Origin: JANPIX01 sp031425195
Lineage (GTDB): Bacteria; Pseudomonadota; Alphaproteobacteria; Rhodobacterales; Rhodobacteraceae
Reading direction: 5' to 3'
Length of the DNA stretch: 64,000 nt
Assembly: GCA_031425195.1 (NCBI GenBank)
Contig: JANPIX010000026.1
Span: 1 to 64,000 of the forward strand
The translations under genes and the position numbers were made by a program. Shown here one piece after another: positions 25,205 to 33,902 of the stretch. The notes under the pieces are model-generated. The model saw only the letters and a program-made list of their open reading frames with translations. It had not been told where the DNA came from and searched no databases. Within the stretch, counting starts at the first letter, position 1. Every line of letters begins with the position of its first letter.

Positions 25205-26185
25205 GTGGTGGTCCGCATCGCCGCGTTCGAGATCGACCCCCCGGTGCTTCTGGCGCCGTTGGCTGGAATCACGGACCTGCCGTTTCGTCAGATCGTGACG
25301 TCATTCGGGGCCGGTCTTGTGGTCAGCGAAATGGTCGCCAGCCAAGAGGTTGTGCAGGCCAAACCGCTTGCCCGCGCGCGGGCGGAGCTTGGGTTCGATC
25401 AGACGGCCACATCTGTCCAGATCGCGGGACGCGAAGCGTACTGGATGGCCGAAGCCGCCCGTTATGTCGAAGGGCAGGGCGCGCGTGTCATCGATATCAA
25501 CATGGGTTGCCCGGCCAAGAAGGTGACGAATGGATATTCGGGTTCGGCACTGATGAAAGACCTGGATCATGCCATTTCGCTGATTGATGCCGTTGTGGGG
25601 GCGGTAACGGTTCCGGTGACACTGAAGACGCGTTTGGGTTGGGACGACGCCGCGCTTAACGCGCCAGAGTTGGCCCGCCGTGCCGAGGGTGCGGGTATCC
25701 GGATGATCACGATCCACGGACGCACGCGTTGCCAGTTTTACAAAGGTGCTGCCGACTGGGCTGCCATCCGCACAGTAAAACAATCGGTTACGATCCCGGT
25801 TATCGCAAATGGCGATATCGTGGACAGTGCAACCGCGCGTCAGGCGCTGCGCCTGTCGGGGGCAGACGGGGTGATGATCGGTCGCGGCGCACAGGGCAGG
25901 CCTTGGGTGCTTGCCAAAATCGCGGCAGACCTGTTCGGAACACCCGCGCCAAAGGTGCCAGCCGGCGATGGCCTGGCCGATCTCGTGGCGGGGCATTACG
26001 AGGCGATGCTGACATTCTACGGGCGTGACCTTGGCATCCGCGTGGCGCGCAAACATCTGGGCTGGTATCTGGACGCCGCAGGGACAGCGGCGAACCGCAG
26101 CGTTATTCTGACGTCGGATGATCCTGCCGTTGTCATTCGTGCGTTCCGCGACAGTCTGGCCGACAGTGGGCAGGTCGCGGCATGA
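25205..26185 (+). CDS. dusB: tRNA-dihydrouridine synthase B (NifR3)
   Basis: An FMN-dependent enzyme that reduces uridines in the tRNA D-loop. The 326-residue protein has LAPLAGITDLPFRQIVTSFG near residue 16 and INMGCPAKKVTNGYSGSALM near 98, which includes the catalytic Cys. Further on are TIHGRTRCQFYKGAADW near 162 and IANGDIVDSATARQAL near 195. The start is GTG (25205 or 25208). It heads the Ntr cluster, as classically described for nifR3-ntrB-ntrC of Rhodobacter capsulatus. Its stop overlaps ntrB by four bases. Confidence 0.94.
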   Translation: MVVRIAAFEIDPPVLLAPLAGITDLPFRQIVTSFGAGLVVSEMVASQEVVQAKPLARARAELGFDQTATSVQIAGREAYWMAEAARYVEGQGARVIDINMGCPAKKVTNGYSGSALMKDLDHAISLIDAVVGAVTVPVTLKTRLGWDDAALNAPELARRAEGAGIRMITIHGRTRCQFYKGAADWAAIRTVKQSVTIPVIANGDIVDSATARQALRLSGADGVMIGRGAQGRPWVLAKIAADLFGTPAPKVPAGDGLADLVAGHYEAMLTFYGRDLGIRVARKHLGWYLDAAGTAANRSVILTSDDPAVVIRAFRDSLADSGQVAA

Positions 26186-27288
26186 AGACTTTTCCCAAAC
26201 CCTACCCCGTGCCGGGGGTCATCTGGGCCTCGTTGCCGGTTCCCGCGCTGTTGATCGACGCCAAGGGCTGCATCCTGGAAGCGAATCCCGCCGCCGAAAC
26301 CTTTCTGAACACCTCGACCCGCGTGTTGAAGGGGAAACCTGCGTTTGACCGCCTGCATATCAACGCGGACATGGACGATTCCGTGGCGCGGGCGCGTGCC
26401 AACCAATCGGCGCTGTTCATCAATGATGTGGACGTGACAACCGGTGATCGCCCGCCGCAGCAGTGCACTGTGCAGATCGCGCCACTGGCCGACAATGCCG
26501 ATATCATCATGCTTCTGATCGCCCCGCGCGACATTGCCGACCGTCTGGGCCGGGGATCGCAGGCCAAGACAGCCGCGCGGTCGGCCATCGGCATGGCGGA
26601 AATGCTGGCCCACGAAATCAAGAACCCCTTGGCCGGCATTTCGGGGGCGGCGCAGTTGCTGTCCATGGGGCTGTCGACTAGTGACCGGGAATTGACCGAC
26701 CTGATAGTCGAGGAAACGCGGCGGATCGTCAAACTGCTGGAACAGGTTGAACAATTCGGGAATCTGCGCCCGCCCGACCGGAAGGCCGTCAACATTCACG
26801 ACGCGCTGGACCGCGCGCGAAAGTCGGCCTTGGTCGGTTTTGCCGCCAAGATGATGATCGTGGAGGAATACGACCCCTCCTTGCCATCCACCCATGCCGA
26901 TCTGGATCAATTGGTGCAGGTCTTTCTGAACCTCATCAAGAACGCCGCCGAGGCTGCGGGCCCAAAGGGCGGCGCGATCCGCCTGCGCACATTCTATGAC
27001 CTGTCGTTACGTCTGCGCCGCACGGATGGCACCGGCAACCCGCTGCCGCTTCAGATCGAGATCATTGATGATGGCCCCGGTCTGCCCCCCGCCATCGCCG
27101 CCGAGGTGTTCGAGCCTTTCGTGTCAGGGCGCGAAAACGGCACGGGGCTTGGCCTTGCCCTTGTGTCGAAGATCATCAGCGATCACGACGGCTGGATCGG
27201 TGTCGAATCCGTACCCGGCCGCACTGCGTTCCGCGTGTCACTTCCTGTGGCCCCTCGCGACATCCCTCACAAAAAGGACGGACTTTGA
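26182..27288 (+). CDS. ntrB: nitrogen-regulation histidine kinase NtrB
   Basis: Cytosolic sensor kinase/phosphatase that controls NtrC in response to PII proteins. The 368-residue protein has an N-terminal PAS domain (ALLIDAKGCILEANPAAETF), the phospho-acceptor His in MLAHEIKNPLAGISGAAQLL near residue 151, and the ATPase N-box FLNLIKNAAEAAG near 247. A GPGLP and GRENGTGLGLALVSKIISDH G-box is near 295-325. No membrane segment is visible. The ATG overlaps the dusB stop, and its TGA overlaps the ntrC ATG by one base. Confidence 0.95.
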   Translation: MKTFPKPYPVPGVIWASLPVPALLIDAKGCILEANPAAETFLNTSTRVLKGKPAFDRLHINADMDDSVARARANQSALFINDVDVTTGDRPPQQCTVQIAPLADNADIIMLLIAPRDIADRLGRGSQAKTAARSAIGMAEMLAHEIKNPLAGISGAAQLLSMGLSTSDRELTDLIVEETRRIVKLLEQVEQFGNLRPPDRKAVNIHDALDRARKSALVGFAAKMMIVEEYDPSLPSTHADLDQLVQVFLNLIKNAAEAAGPKGGAIRLRTFYDLSLRLRRTDGTGNPLPLQIEIIDDGPGLPPAIAAEVFEPFVSGRENGTGLGLALVSKIISDHDGWIGVESVPGRTAFRVSLPVAPRDIPHKKDGL

Positions 27289-28652
27289 TGGACGGTACAA
27301 TTCTAGTCGCTGACGACGACCGCACGATCCGCACCGTTTTGACGCAGGCGCTCACCCGTGCCGGATGCAAGGTTCATGCAACCAGCAGCCTGATGACGCT
27401 GATGCGGTGGGTGGAAGAGGGCAAGGGCGATCTGGTGATTTCCGACGTGATGATGCCCGACGGAAACGGGCTGGAAGCCTTGCCGCGAATCTCGCAGTTG
27501 CGACCCGGTCTGCCGGTCATCGTGATTTCCGCGCAGAACACCATCATGACCGCCATTCAGGCCGCCGAGGCAGAGGCGTTCGATTACCTGCCCAAACCTT
27601 TTGACCTGCCTGATCTGATGAAACGGTCGGCCAAGGCGCTTGACATGAAACGCCGCGCGCCGCAGCGCGCTGCGGCACCGCGCGAACCTGCCGAGGATCT
27701 GCCGCTGGTTGGTCGGACAGCCGCCATGCAGGCGCTGTACCGTCTTGTGGCGCGCGTGATGAACACGGATCTGGCCGTTCTGGTCACGGGCGAATCCGGC
27801 ACCGGAAAATCCCTGATTGCGCGGGCGATCCACGATTTTTCCGACCGTCGTTCGATGCCGTTTATCGTCGCGCAGGCGGCCGATCTGCAAGGTGTAGATG
27901 GACCGTCAAGCCTGCTTGCACGGGCGCGGGGTGGCAGCCTTGTGTTCGATGAAGTCGCCGACTTTGACGATGATGCACAGGCGCGCGCGGTCCGGATGCT
28001 CGACATGCTGGGCGACGGCGCGCCGCGCATCATGGCCACAAGCCAGATCGACCTTGGCGGCCAGATCGATGCGGGCGTGTTCCGCCAAGACCTGTTTTAC
28101 CGTTTGGGCGGCGTCACGCTGCATGTGCCAAGCCTTCGGGAACGGGTTGACGACATTCCCTTGTTGGCAGAACATTTCCTGAACCGAGCTGAACGCGATT
28201 TCGGTGCCCCGCGCCGCCTGTCCAACGAAGCGCGTGATCTGGTGCGCGCTTATGGCTGGCCCGGCAACGTGCGCCAGTTGGAAAACACGCTGCGCCGCCT
28301 GATGGTCACCGCGTCCGAACCTGAAATCAGCCGGATCGAGGTTGAAACCGCCTTGGGCAGCCAGCCTGCGATGGAACCGCTCAAAGGCGCTGCGGATGGT
28401 GAGCGGCTTTCCGCTTCGGTTGCGCGCCACCTGAAGCGCTACTTCGATCTTCACGGCGGGGCGCTGCCGCCCCCCGGTGTTTATCAACGCATCCTGCGCG
28501 AAATCGAAGGGCCGCTGATCGAAATTGCGTTGGACGCCACTGCCGGAAATCAGGCGAAATGCGCCGATCTGCTGGGCATCAACCGCAATACCTTGCGCAA
28601 GAAGATCACGGATCTGGATATTCGCGTGACACGCCGCCGCAAGCTGATGTAA
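27288..28652 (+). CDS. ntrC: nitrogen response regulator NtrC lacking the GAFTGA loop
   Basis: A 454-residue activator with a receiver domain (phospho-acceptor Asp53 in LVISDVMMPDGNG, Lys103), an AAA+ domain (Walker A GESGTGKS at 168-175, Walker B SLVFDE at 217-222) and a Fis-type helix-turn-helix (AKCADLLGINRNTLRKKI). The sigma-54-contacting GAFTGA loop is missing: only about 30 residues separate the helix after Walker A from Walker B, where sigma-54 activators have about 25 more. Rhodobacter capsulatus NtrC has the same deletion and is established as a sigma-70 activator. It is coupled to ntrB and precedes ntrY by 133 bases. Confidence 0.95.
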   Translation: MDGTILVADDDRTIRTVLTQALTRAGCKVHATSSLMTLMRWVEEGKGDLVISDVMMPDGNGLEALPRISQLRPGLPVIVISAQNTIMTAIQAAEAEAFDYLPKPFDLPDLMKRSAKALDMKRRAPQRAAAPREPAEDLPLVGRTAAMQALYRLVARVMNTDLAVLVTGESGTGKSLIARAIHDFSDRRSMPFIVAQAADLQGVDGPSSLLARARGGSLVFDEVADFDDDAQARAVRMLDMLGDGAPRIMATSQIDLGGQIDAGVFRQDLFYRLGGVTLHVPSLRERVDDIPLLAEHFLNRAERDFGAPRRLSNEARDLVRAYGWPGNVRQLENTLRRLMVTASEPEISRIEVETALGSQPAMEPLKGAADGERLSASVARHLKRYFDLHGGALPPPGVYQRILREIEGPLIEIALDATAGNQAKCADLLGINRNTLRKKITDLDIRVTRRRKLM

Positions 28653-28785
28653 AACCGCAACATGATGCGTGTCCATCGGGCCTCAGTGCTCTGTGTGCGC
28701 AAGATGTTGCGGGGGCATTTACAGTGCAACCCTGCTCGGATGGGGCGAATCTCGGGTGCCGACGGCAATCTACGGCAGCAATTGG

Positions 28786-31038
28786 ATGAACAAGCTGTCC
28801 CGGCTGCGCAGGCAGCGCCGGGTTCAGACGCTCATGACGCTTGGCCTTGGGGTGATGGGGCCGATTCTGGCGCTTGTCACGTTTCTGTCACTGGGCACTT
28901 TCAATCTGGGTGCGGCGTCGCTGGGTCTTCGTCTGATCCTGTTGGCCGACCTTGTGTATGTTCTGGTTCTGGCGGCCCTTGTTCTGGCGCGGGTCGCGCG
29001 GATCGTTTCCGATCGCCGGTCAAAATCCGCAGGCTCGCGGCTTCACCTGCGATTGTCGGGTGTCTTTGCGCTTGTTGCACTCACACCGACGGTGTTGGTC
29101 GCCATTTTCGCGGTCATCAGTCTGAATGTGGGGTTGGAAGGGTGGTTTTCCGACCGGGTTCGTCAGGTTGTCGGCAATTCCCTCTCTGCCGCCGAGGCGT
29201 ATGAGGCCGAACATCAACGCGACCTGACCGAGGATGCGCTCGCGCTTGCCGCCTATCTGAACACGGCGAAAGCCTCCACCTTGTTCCTGCAGGATGATCA
29301 GCTTCGCCCGATCCTGACACAGGGGCAGACCCTTATTCAACGCGGCTTGCGCGAAGCCTATCTGATCGACGGTGGTGGCGACCTGCGGACGCGGGGGGAA
29401 CGGTCCTATCTTTTCGATTTCGAAAAGCCGACACCCGAACAGATGGCCCAGGCCAAGGCGGGCGAAACTGTCATCATTCAGGACTGGGCCAACGACGAGT
29501 TTCGCGCTTTGGTCTTTCTGAAATCCTTTGCCGACCGGTATCTGTACATTTCGCGAAAGGTTGACGGGTCGATCCTGTCGCTTCTGGATGAAACGCGCGA
29601 AACGGTGCGGCTTTATCACCAGCTCGAATCCGAACGCGGGCGTCTTCTGTTCGAATTTGGCCTTTTGTATCTTGGGTTTGCGGTCATCCTTATTCTTGCC
29701 GCGATCTGGCTGGGCCTATGGTTCGCTGAACGCCTGTCGCGCCCCGTCGGGCGGCTTGCGGGGGCGGCGCAGCGGGTTGGTGCGGGCGATCTTGACGTGC
29801 AGGTCGTGGAGGAGGACGGCGATGACGAAATCGCCATGATGGGCCGCCTGTTCAACCAGATGACGCGGCAGTTGAAAGGCCAGCGCGAGGCGTTGGTGGA
29901 CAGCAACCGCCAGACCGAAGGGCGCAGGCGGCTGTTTGATTCCGTCCTGTCGTCGATCACGGCAGGGGTTATCGGTCTGGACGCAAAGGGCAGGGTCGAT
30001 TTTGCCAACCGCGCTGCCGAACGGTTGCTTGATTTTCAGGATGGGGCCCCGGACCAATCGCTGACGGTGGCCGTGCCGGAATTCGGCCCGCTGTTTGAAC
30101 GGGTCAAGAAAGGCGGCGGTGCCGCGGTTCAGGAAGAAGTGCGATTGGTGCGGCAGGGCCGGATGGAAAGCTTGCTGGTCAGGATGAGCGGACGCCGGTC
30201 AGACACGGGACGTGTCGAAGGCTTCGTTGTCGCGTTCGATGATGTGACCGATCTTGTGTCTGCACAACGCATGGCAGCTTGGGGCGATGTGGCCCGGCGC
30301 ATTGCGCATGAAATCAAGAACCCCCTGACCCCCATTCAGCTTTCGGCGGAGCGTATCCGTCGGCGGTTCAAGCCGATGGTCGGCGAGGCTGGCGCGGACC
30401 TCGATCAATACACCGACGTGATCATCCGCCAGACCAATGACCTGCGCCGCATCGTGGACGAGTTTTCCAAATTCGCCCGGATGCCAGAACCCGAACGCCG
30501 TGCCACCGACCTTGTCCGTATTGTGCGCGATGCTGTGACCCTGCAAGAGGCGGGGCAACCCGGCGTCAGATTGACGGCCGAATTGCCTGACGCGCCGCTG
30601 CTGTTGGATCTGGATGCAACGATGATTTCGCAGGCGCTTACCAATTTGATCAAGAACGCCGGGGAATCCATTGAAAGCAAACAAAAAACTGTTGATGATA
30701 GTGCTTTCATTCCGGAAATACGGGTGACTGTCGCAAGCGAAGATGCGGGCGTGCTGATCCGTATCGCAGACAATGGAACAGGACTTCCGCCAGACCGCGC
30801 GCGGCTGTTCGAACCCTATGTGACAACGCGTGAAAAGGGCACCGGACTTGGTCTGCCCATCGTCAAGAAGATCATCGAAGAACATGGCGGCACTCTTGTC
30901 CTGACGGATGCGGACGTGTTTGCCGGAAATACAAATGCGGGTGCGGCGGCCGAAATACGGTTGCCCGGCCCGATGCCGGGACCACGGCCCGAGGCTGAAA
31001 TCCCTGCTCAAGGAAATAACGACAAGGGGGAATTATGA
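28786..31038 (+). CDS. ntrY: sensor histidine kinase NtrY
   Basis: A large membrane kinase, about 750 residues, paired with NtrX. Two or three N-terminal helices are seen (residues about 20-70 and 90-115), then a periplasmic sensor region and another helix near 290-312. A HAMP linker (RLSRPVGRLAGAAQRVGAGD), a PAS domain (SSITAGVIGLDAKGRVDFANRA) and HisKA with RRIAHEIKNPLTPIQLSAERI follow, then the ATPase domain (ALTNLIKNAGESIE, TGLGLPIVKKIIEEHGG). The start is uncertain: GTG at 28669 or 28756 is also in frame and none has a good ribosome site. The end overlaps ntrX by four bases. NtrYX links nitrogen, redox and envelope control in alphaproteobacteria. Confidence 0.93.
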   Translation: MNKLSRLRRQRRVQTLMTLGLGVMGPILALVTFLSLGTFNLGAASLGLRLILLADLVYVLVLAALVLARVARIVSDRRSKSAGSRLHLRLSGVFALVALTPTVLVAIFAVISLNVGLEGWFSDRVRQVVGNSLSAAEAYEAEHQRDLTEDALALAAYLNTAKASTLFLQDDQLRPILTQGQTLIQRGLREAYLIDGGGDLRTRGERSYLFDFEKPTPEQMAQAKAGETVIIQDWANDEFRALVFLKSFADRYLYISRKVDGSILSLLDETRETVRLYHQLESERGRLLFEFGLLYLGFAVILILAAIWLGLWFAERLSRPVGRLAGAAQRVGAGDLDVQVVEEDGDDEIAMMGRLFNQMTRQLKGQREALVDSNRQTEGRRRLFDSVLSSITAGVIGLDAKGRVDFANRAAERLLDFQDGAPDQSLTVAVPEFGPLFERVKKGGGAAVQEEVRLVRQGRMESLLVRMSGRRSDTGRVEGFVVAFDDVTDLVSAQRMAAWGDVARRIAHEIKNPLTPIQLSAERIRRRFKPMVGEAGADLDQYTDVIIRQTNDLRRIVDEFSKFARMPEPERRATDLVRIVRDAVTLQEAGQPGVRLTAELPDAPLLLDLDATMISQALTNLIKNAGESIESKQKTVDDSAFIPEIRVTVASEDAGVLIRIADNGTGLPPDRARLFEPYVTTREKGTGLGLPIVKKIIEEHGGTLVLTDADVFAGNTNAGAAAEIRLPGPMPGPRPEAEIPAQGNNDKGEL

Positions 31039-32447
31039 GCTCGATTTTGATTGTCGACGATGAACGTGACATTCGCGAACTGATCGGCGACATCCTGAAA
31101 GACGAAGGCTTTGGCGTGCGCCTTGCTGCGAATGCGGATGAATGTCTGGCGGCGATCAATGCCGAACAGCCGGCGTTGATGATCCTTGATATCTGGCTCA
31201 AAGACAGCCGGATGGACGGGATCGATATTCTCAAACACGTCCGCCGCGACAATCCTGATGTGCCGGTTGTCATCATCTCGGGCCACGGCAACATCGAAAT
31301 CGCCGTCGCGGCGATCAAGCAGGGCGCGTATGACTTCATCGAAAAACCGTTCAACATCGACCAGTTGATGGTCGTTGTTAGCCGCGCAATGGAAACATCG
31401 CGTCTGCGGCGCGAAAACAGCGAACTGCGCCGCCGCGACGTGACCGCCTCGGAAATGCTGGGCAATTCGACGGCGTTCAAATTGCTGAAGGCGAACCTTG
31501 AAAAGGTAACCAAATCCAACGGGCGCGTTATGCTCACCGGCCCATCCGGTTCGGGCAAGGAAATGGCCGCCCGTTATATCCACGCAAATTCGAACCGCGC
31601 GTCGGCACCATTCGTGTCGGTGTCATCTGCCATGGTAGAGCCGGAACGGATGGAGGAGGTTCTGTTTGGCCGCGAATCGGCCGACCGGCGGGTCGAGCCG
31701 GGCCTTTTGGAGCAGGCCCATGGCGGAATGGTCTATTTTGATGAAGTCGCCGACATGCCGCTTGGCACCCAGTCGAAAATCCTGCGCGTGCTGACGGATC
31801 AGCAGTTCCTGCGCGTGGGCGGGTCCGACAAGGTTCGGGTCGATCTGAGGGTGATTTCATCCACAACCCGTGATCTGCGCGCCGAAATTCAGGCGGGGCG
31901 GTTTCGGCAGGAACTATATGACCGCCTGAATGTGGTGCCCATCGCCGTGCCATCGCTTGAAGAACGGCGCGAGGATATTCCCGATCTGACCTATGCCTTC
32001 ATCGAAATGTTCCACAAGACGCAGGGCCTGCCGCTGCGCGATCTGACGCCCGAGGCAGAGGCGATGCTGCAGACGATGCATTGGCCCGGCAACGTGCGGC
32101 AGTTGCGCAATGTGATCGAACGGGTGCTGATCCTTGGCGACAGTTCCGGCGCGATTGAGGCCCGCGAACTGCCCGGCCGCGACGTCATTCCCGAAGGGGA
32201 CGGCAGGCTTGTACTGGGCGGGGCACTGGCGACGCTTCCCCTGCGCGAGGCGCGCGAGCTGTTTGAAAAGGAATACCTTCTCACTCAGATCAACCGCTTC
32301 GGTGGTAATATCAGCCGGACAGCCAATTTCGTCGGAATGGAACGCAGCGCCTTGCACCGCAAGCTGAAATCGCTGGGCGTTGTGACCACCACGAAGGCAG
32401 GCGGGCGGGTGGCGCATCTTGAAGACGATGACGATGGCGAAGACTAG
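31035..32447 (+). CDS. ntrX: response regulator NtrX (GAFTGA loop replaced)
   Basis: A 470-residue NtrC-family regulator. The receiver has Asp52 in LMILDIWLKDSRMDG and Lys104 in FIEKPF. The AAA+ domain shows Walker A GPSGSGKE (169-176) and Walker B MVYFDEVADM (232-241). Where sigma-54 activators carry GAFTGA, this protein has FGRESADRRVEPG (211-223), so sigma-54 activation is unlikely. The C-terminus is a Fis-like helix-turn-helix (NISRTANFVGMERSALHRKL). It is coupled to ntrY by ATGA, and trkA follows 78 bases later. Confidence 0.94.
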   Translation: MSSILIVDDERDIRELIGDILKDEGFGVRLAANADECLAAINAEQPALMILDIWLKDSRMDGIDILKHVRRDNPDVPVVIISGHGNIEIAVAAIKQGAYDFIEKPFNIDQLMVVVSRAMETSRLRRENSELRRRDVTASEMLGNSTAFKLLKANLEKVTKSNGRVMLTGPSGSGKEMAARYIHANSNRASAPFVSVSSAMVEPERMEEVLFGRESADRRVEPGLLEQAHGGMVYFDEVADMPLGTQSKILRVLTDQQFLRVGGSDKVRVDLRVISSTTRDLRAEIQAGRFRQELYDRLNVVPIAVPSLEERREDIPDLTYAFIEMFHKTQGLPLRDLTPEAEAMLQTMHWPGNVRQLRNVIERVLILGDSSGAIEARELPGRDVIPEGDGRLVLGGALATLPLREARELFEKEYLLTQINRFGGNISRTANFVGMERSALHRKLKSLGVVTTTKAGGRVAHLEDDDDGED

Positions 32448-32525
32448 GCAGGCGCGGCCGGGCCAACCTTGACCCACCGGGCGTGCCGTGGCACTCCACC
32501 CTGAGCATCGGGCAGCAGGATATCC

Positions 32526-33902
32526 ATGAAAATCATCATCTGCGGCGCAGGGCAGGTCGGCTGGCAGATTGCGCGGCATTTGTCGGGTGAAAAAAATACG
32601 GTTACCGTTGTCGATGTGAACGAAGATCTGGTTCGCCGTGCCACGGACACCCTTGATGTGACGGGCGTCGTCGGTTTTGCGAGCCACCCCGATGTGCTGG
32701 AGCGTGCGGGGGCGCGCGATGCCGATATGATCATTGCGGCCACCCATTCTGACGAAGTGAACATGGTAACCTGTCAGGTGGCGCATTCGGTTTTTGGCAT
32801 CACCCGCAAGATCGCACGCCTGCGGGCAAGCGCCTATATGGATGCGAAATACGAAGATCTTTACCGCCGCGACCACCTGCCGATTGACGTGATCATCAGC
32901 CCCGAACGCGAGGTCGCCGAGGCGGCACTGCAGCGTCTTGCCGCACCCGCCACGTTTGACACTGAAAGTTTCATGGGTGGCAAGGCGCAGCTTTTGGGCA
33001 TTGCACTCGATGCGGATTGCCCGGTCCTGGACACACCGCTGCGCCAGTTGAACGAGTTGTTTTCGACGCTGCGCGCCATTGTCGTCGGGGTGCGGCGGCA
33101 GGGTCGGTTGTTTGCGCCTGATGCAGATGACCAATTGTTTGTGGATGACCAGATCTATGTTTTCACCCACAGCGAAGACTTGAACAGATCACTGGAAATC
33201 TTTGGCAAACAAACAAAAAAGCAGGAACGTATTGTCATCATAGGGGGCGGCAACGTGGGCCTTGCCGTCGCGCGCGCGCTTGAGGCGCGCACCGATCGCA
33301 TCCGCGCCAAAGTGATCGAGCGGGATCGCGAAACCGCGGAACGCGCGGCTGACAGCCTGTCACGGACGATTGTTCTGCATGGCGATGGGATGGATGCCGA
33401 ACTGCTGATGGAGGCGGCGATTGACCGCGCCGATGCCGTGCTTGCCGTGACAGATGACGACAAGACCAACCTTCTGGTCGCCGTTCGCGCCAAATCGGCC
33501 GGTTGCGCCATGGCCATTGCGCTGGTCAACGACCCGACGCTGGTGCCTTTGATGGGGCCGCTGGATATTGACGCCTACATCAATCCACGCGCGACAACCG
33601 TATCGTCGATCCTGCGCCACATCCGCCACGGCCGGGTCCGCGAGATTTATTCCATCGGTGATGCCGAAGCCGAGGTGATCGAAGCGCAGGTGCTTGGCAC
33701 GTCACCTCTTGCGGGGAAAACCATTCGGACTGCCGGGTTTCCTGACGGCGTGTTGGTCGGGGGCGTCATGCGCCGGGACAAGCTGATCAAACCGACGGCA
33801 GACCTGCGGATGGAAGAAGGCGATGTGATTGCGCTGTTCGCCATGGCCAAGGACGTGCCCGAGGTGGAACGGTTGCTGCAAGTCACCATCGACTACTTCT
33901 GA
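32526..33902 (+). CDS. trkA: Trk potassium uptake regulatory subunit TrkA
   Basis: A cytoplasmic NAD(H)-binding subunit that gates TrkH/TrkG potassium transporters. The 458-residue protein has two tandem RCK units. The first Rossmann motif is IIICGAGQVGWQIARHL and the second is IVIIGGGNVGLAVARAL near residue 237. Each is followed by a TrkA-C domain (the second ends LRMEEGDVIALFAMAKDVPEVERLL). Its stop overlaps the trkH start by one base (TGATG), giving a transporter operon. Confidence 0.95.
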   Translation: MKIIICGAGQVGWQIARHLSGEKNTVTVVDVNEDLVRRATDTLDVTGVVGFASHPDVLERAGARDADMIIAATHSDEVNMVTCQVAHSVFGITRKIARLRASAYMDAKYEDLYRRDHLPIDVIISPEREVAEAALQRLAAPATFDTESFMGGKAQLLGIALDADCPVLDTPLRQLNELFSTLRAIVVGVRRQGRLFAPDADDQLFVDDQIYVFTHSEDLNRSLEIFGKQTKKQERIVIIGGGNVGLAVARALEARTDRIRAKVIERDRETAERAADSLSRTIVLHGDGMDAELLMEAAIDRADAVLAVTDDDKTNLLVAVRAKSAGCAMAIALVNDPTLVPLMGPLDIDAYINPRATTVSSILRHIRHGRVREIYSIGDAEAEVIEAQVLGTSPLAGKTIRTAGFPDGVLVGGVMRRDKLIKPTADLRMEEGDVIALFAMAKDVPEVERLLQVTIDYF

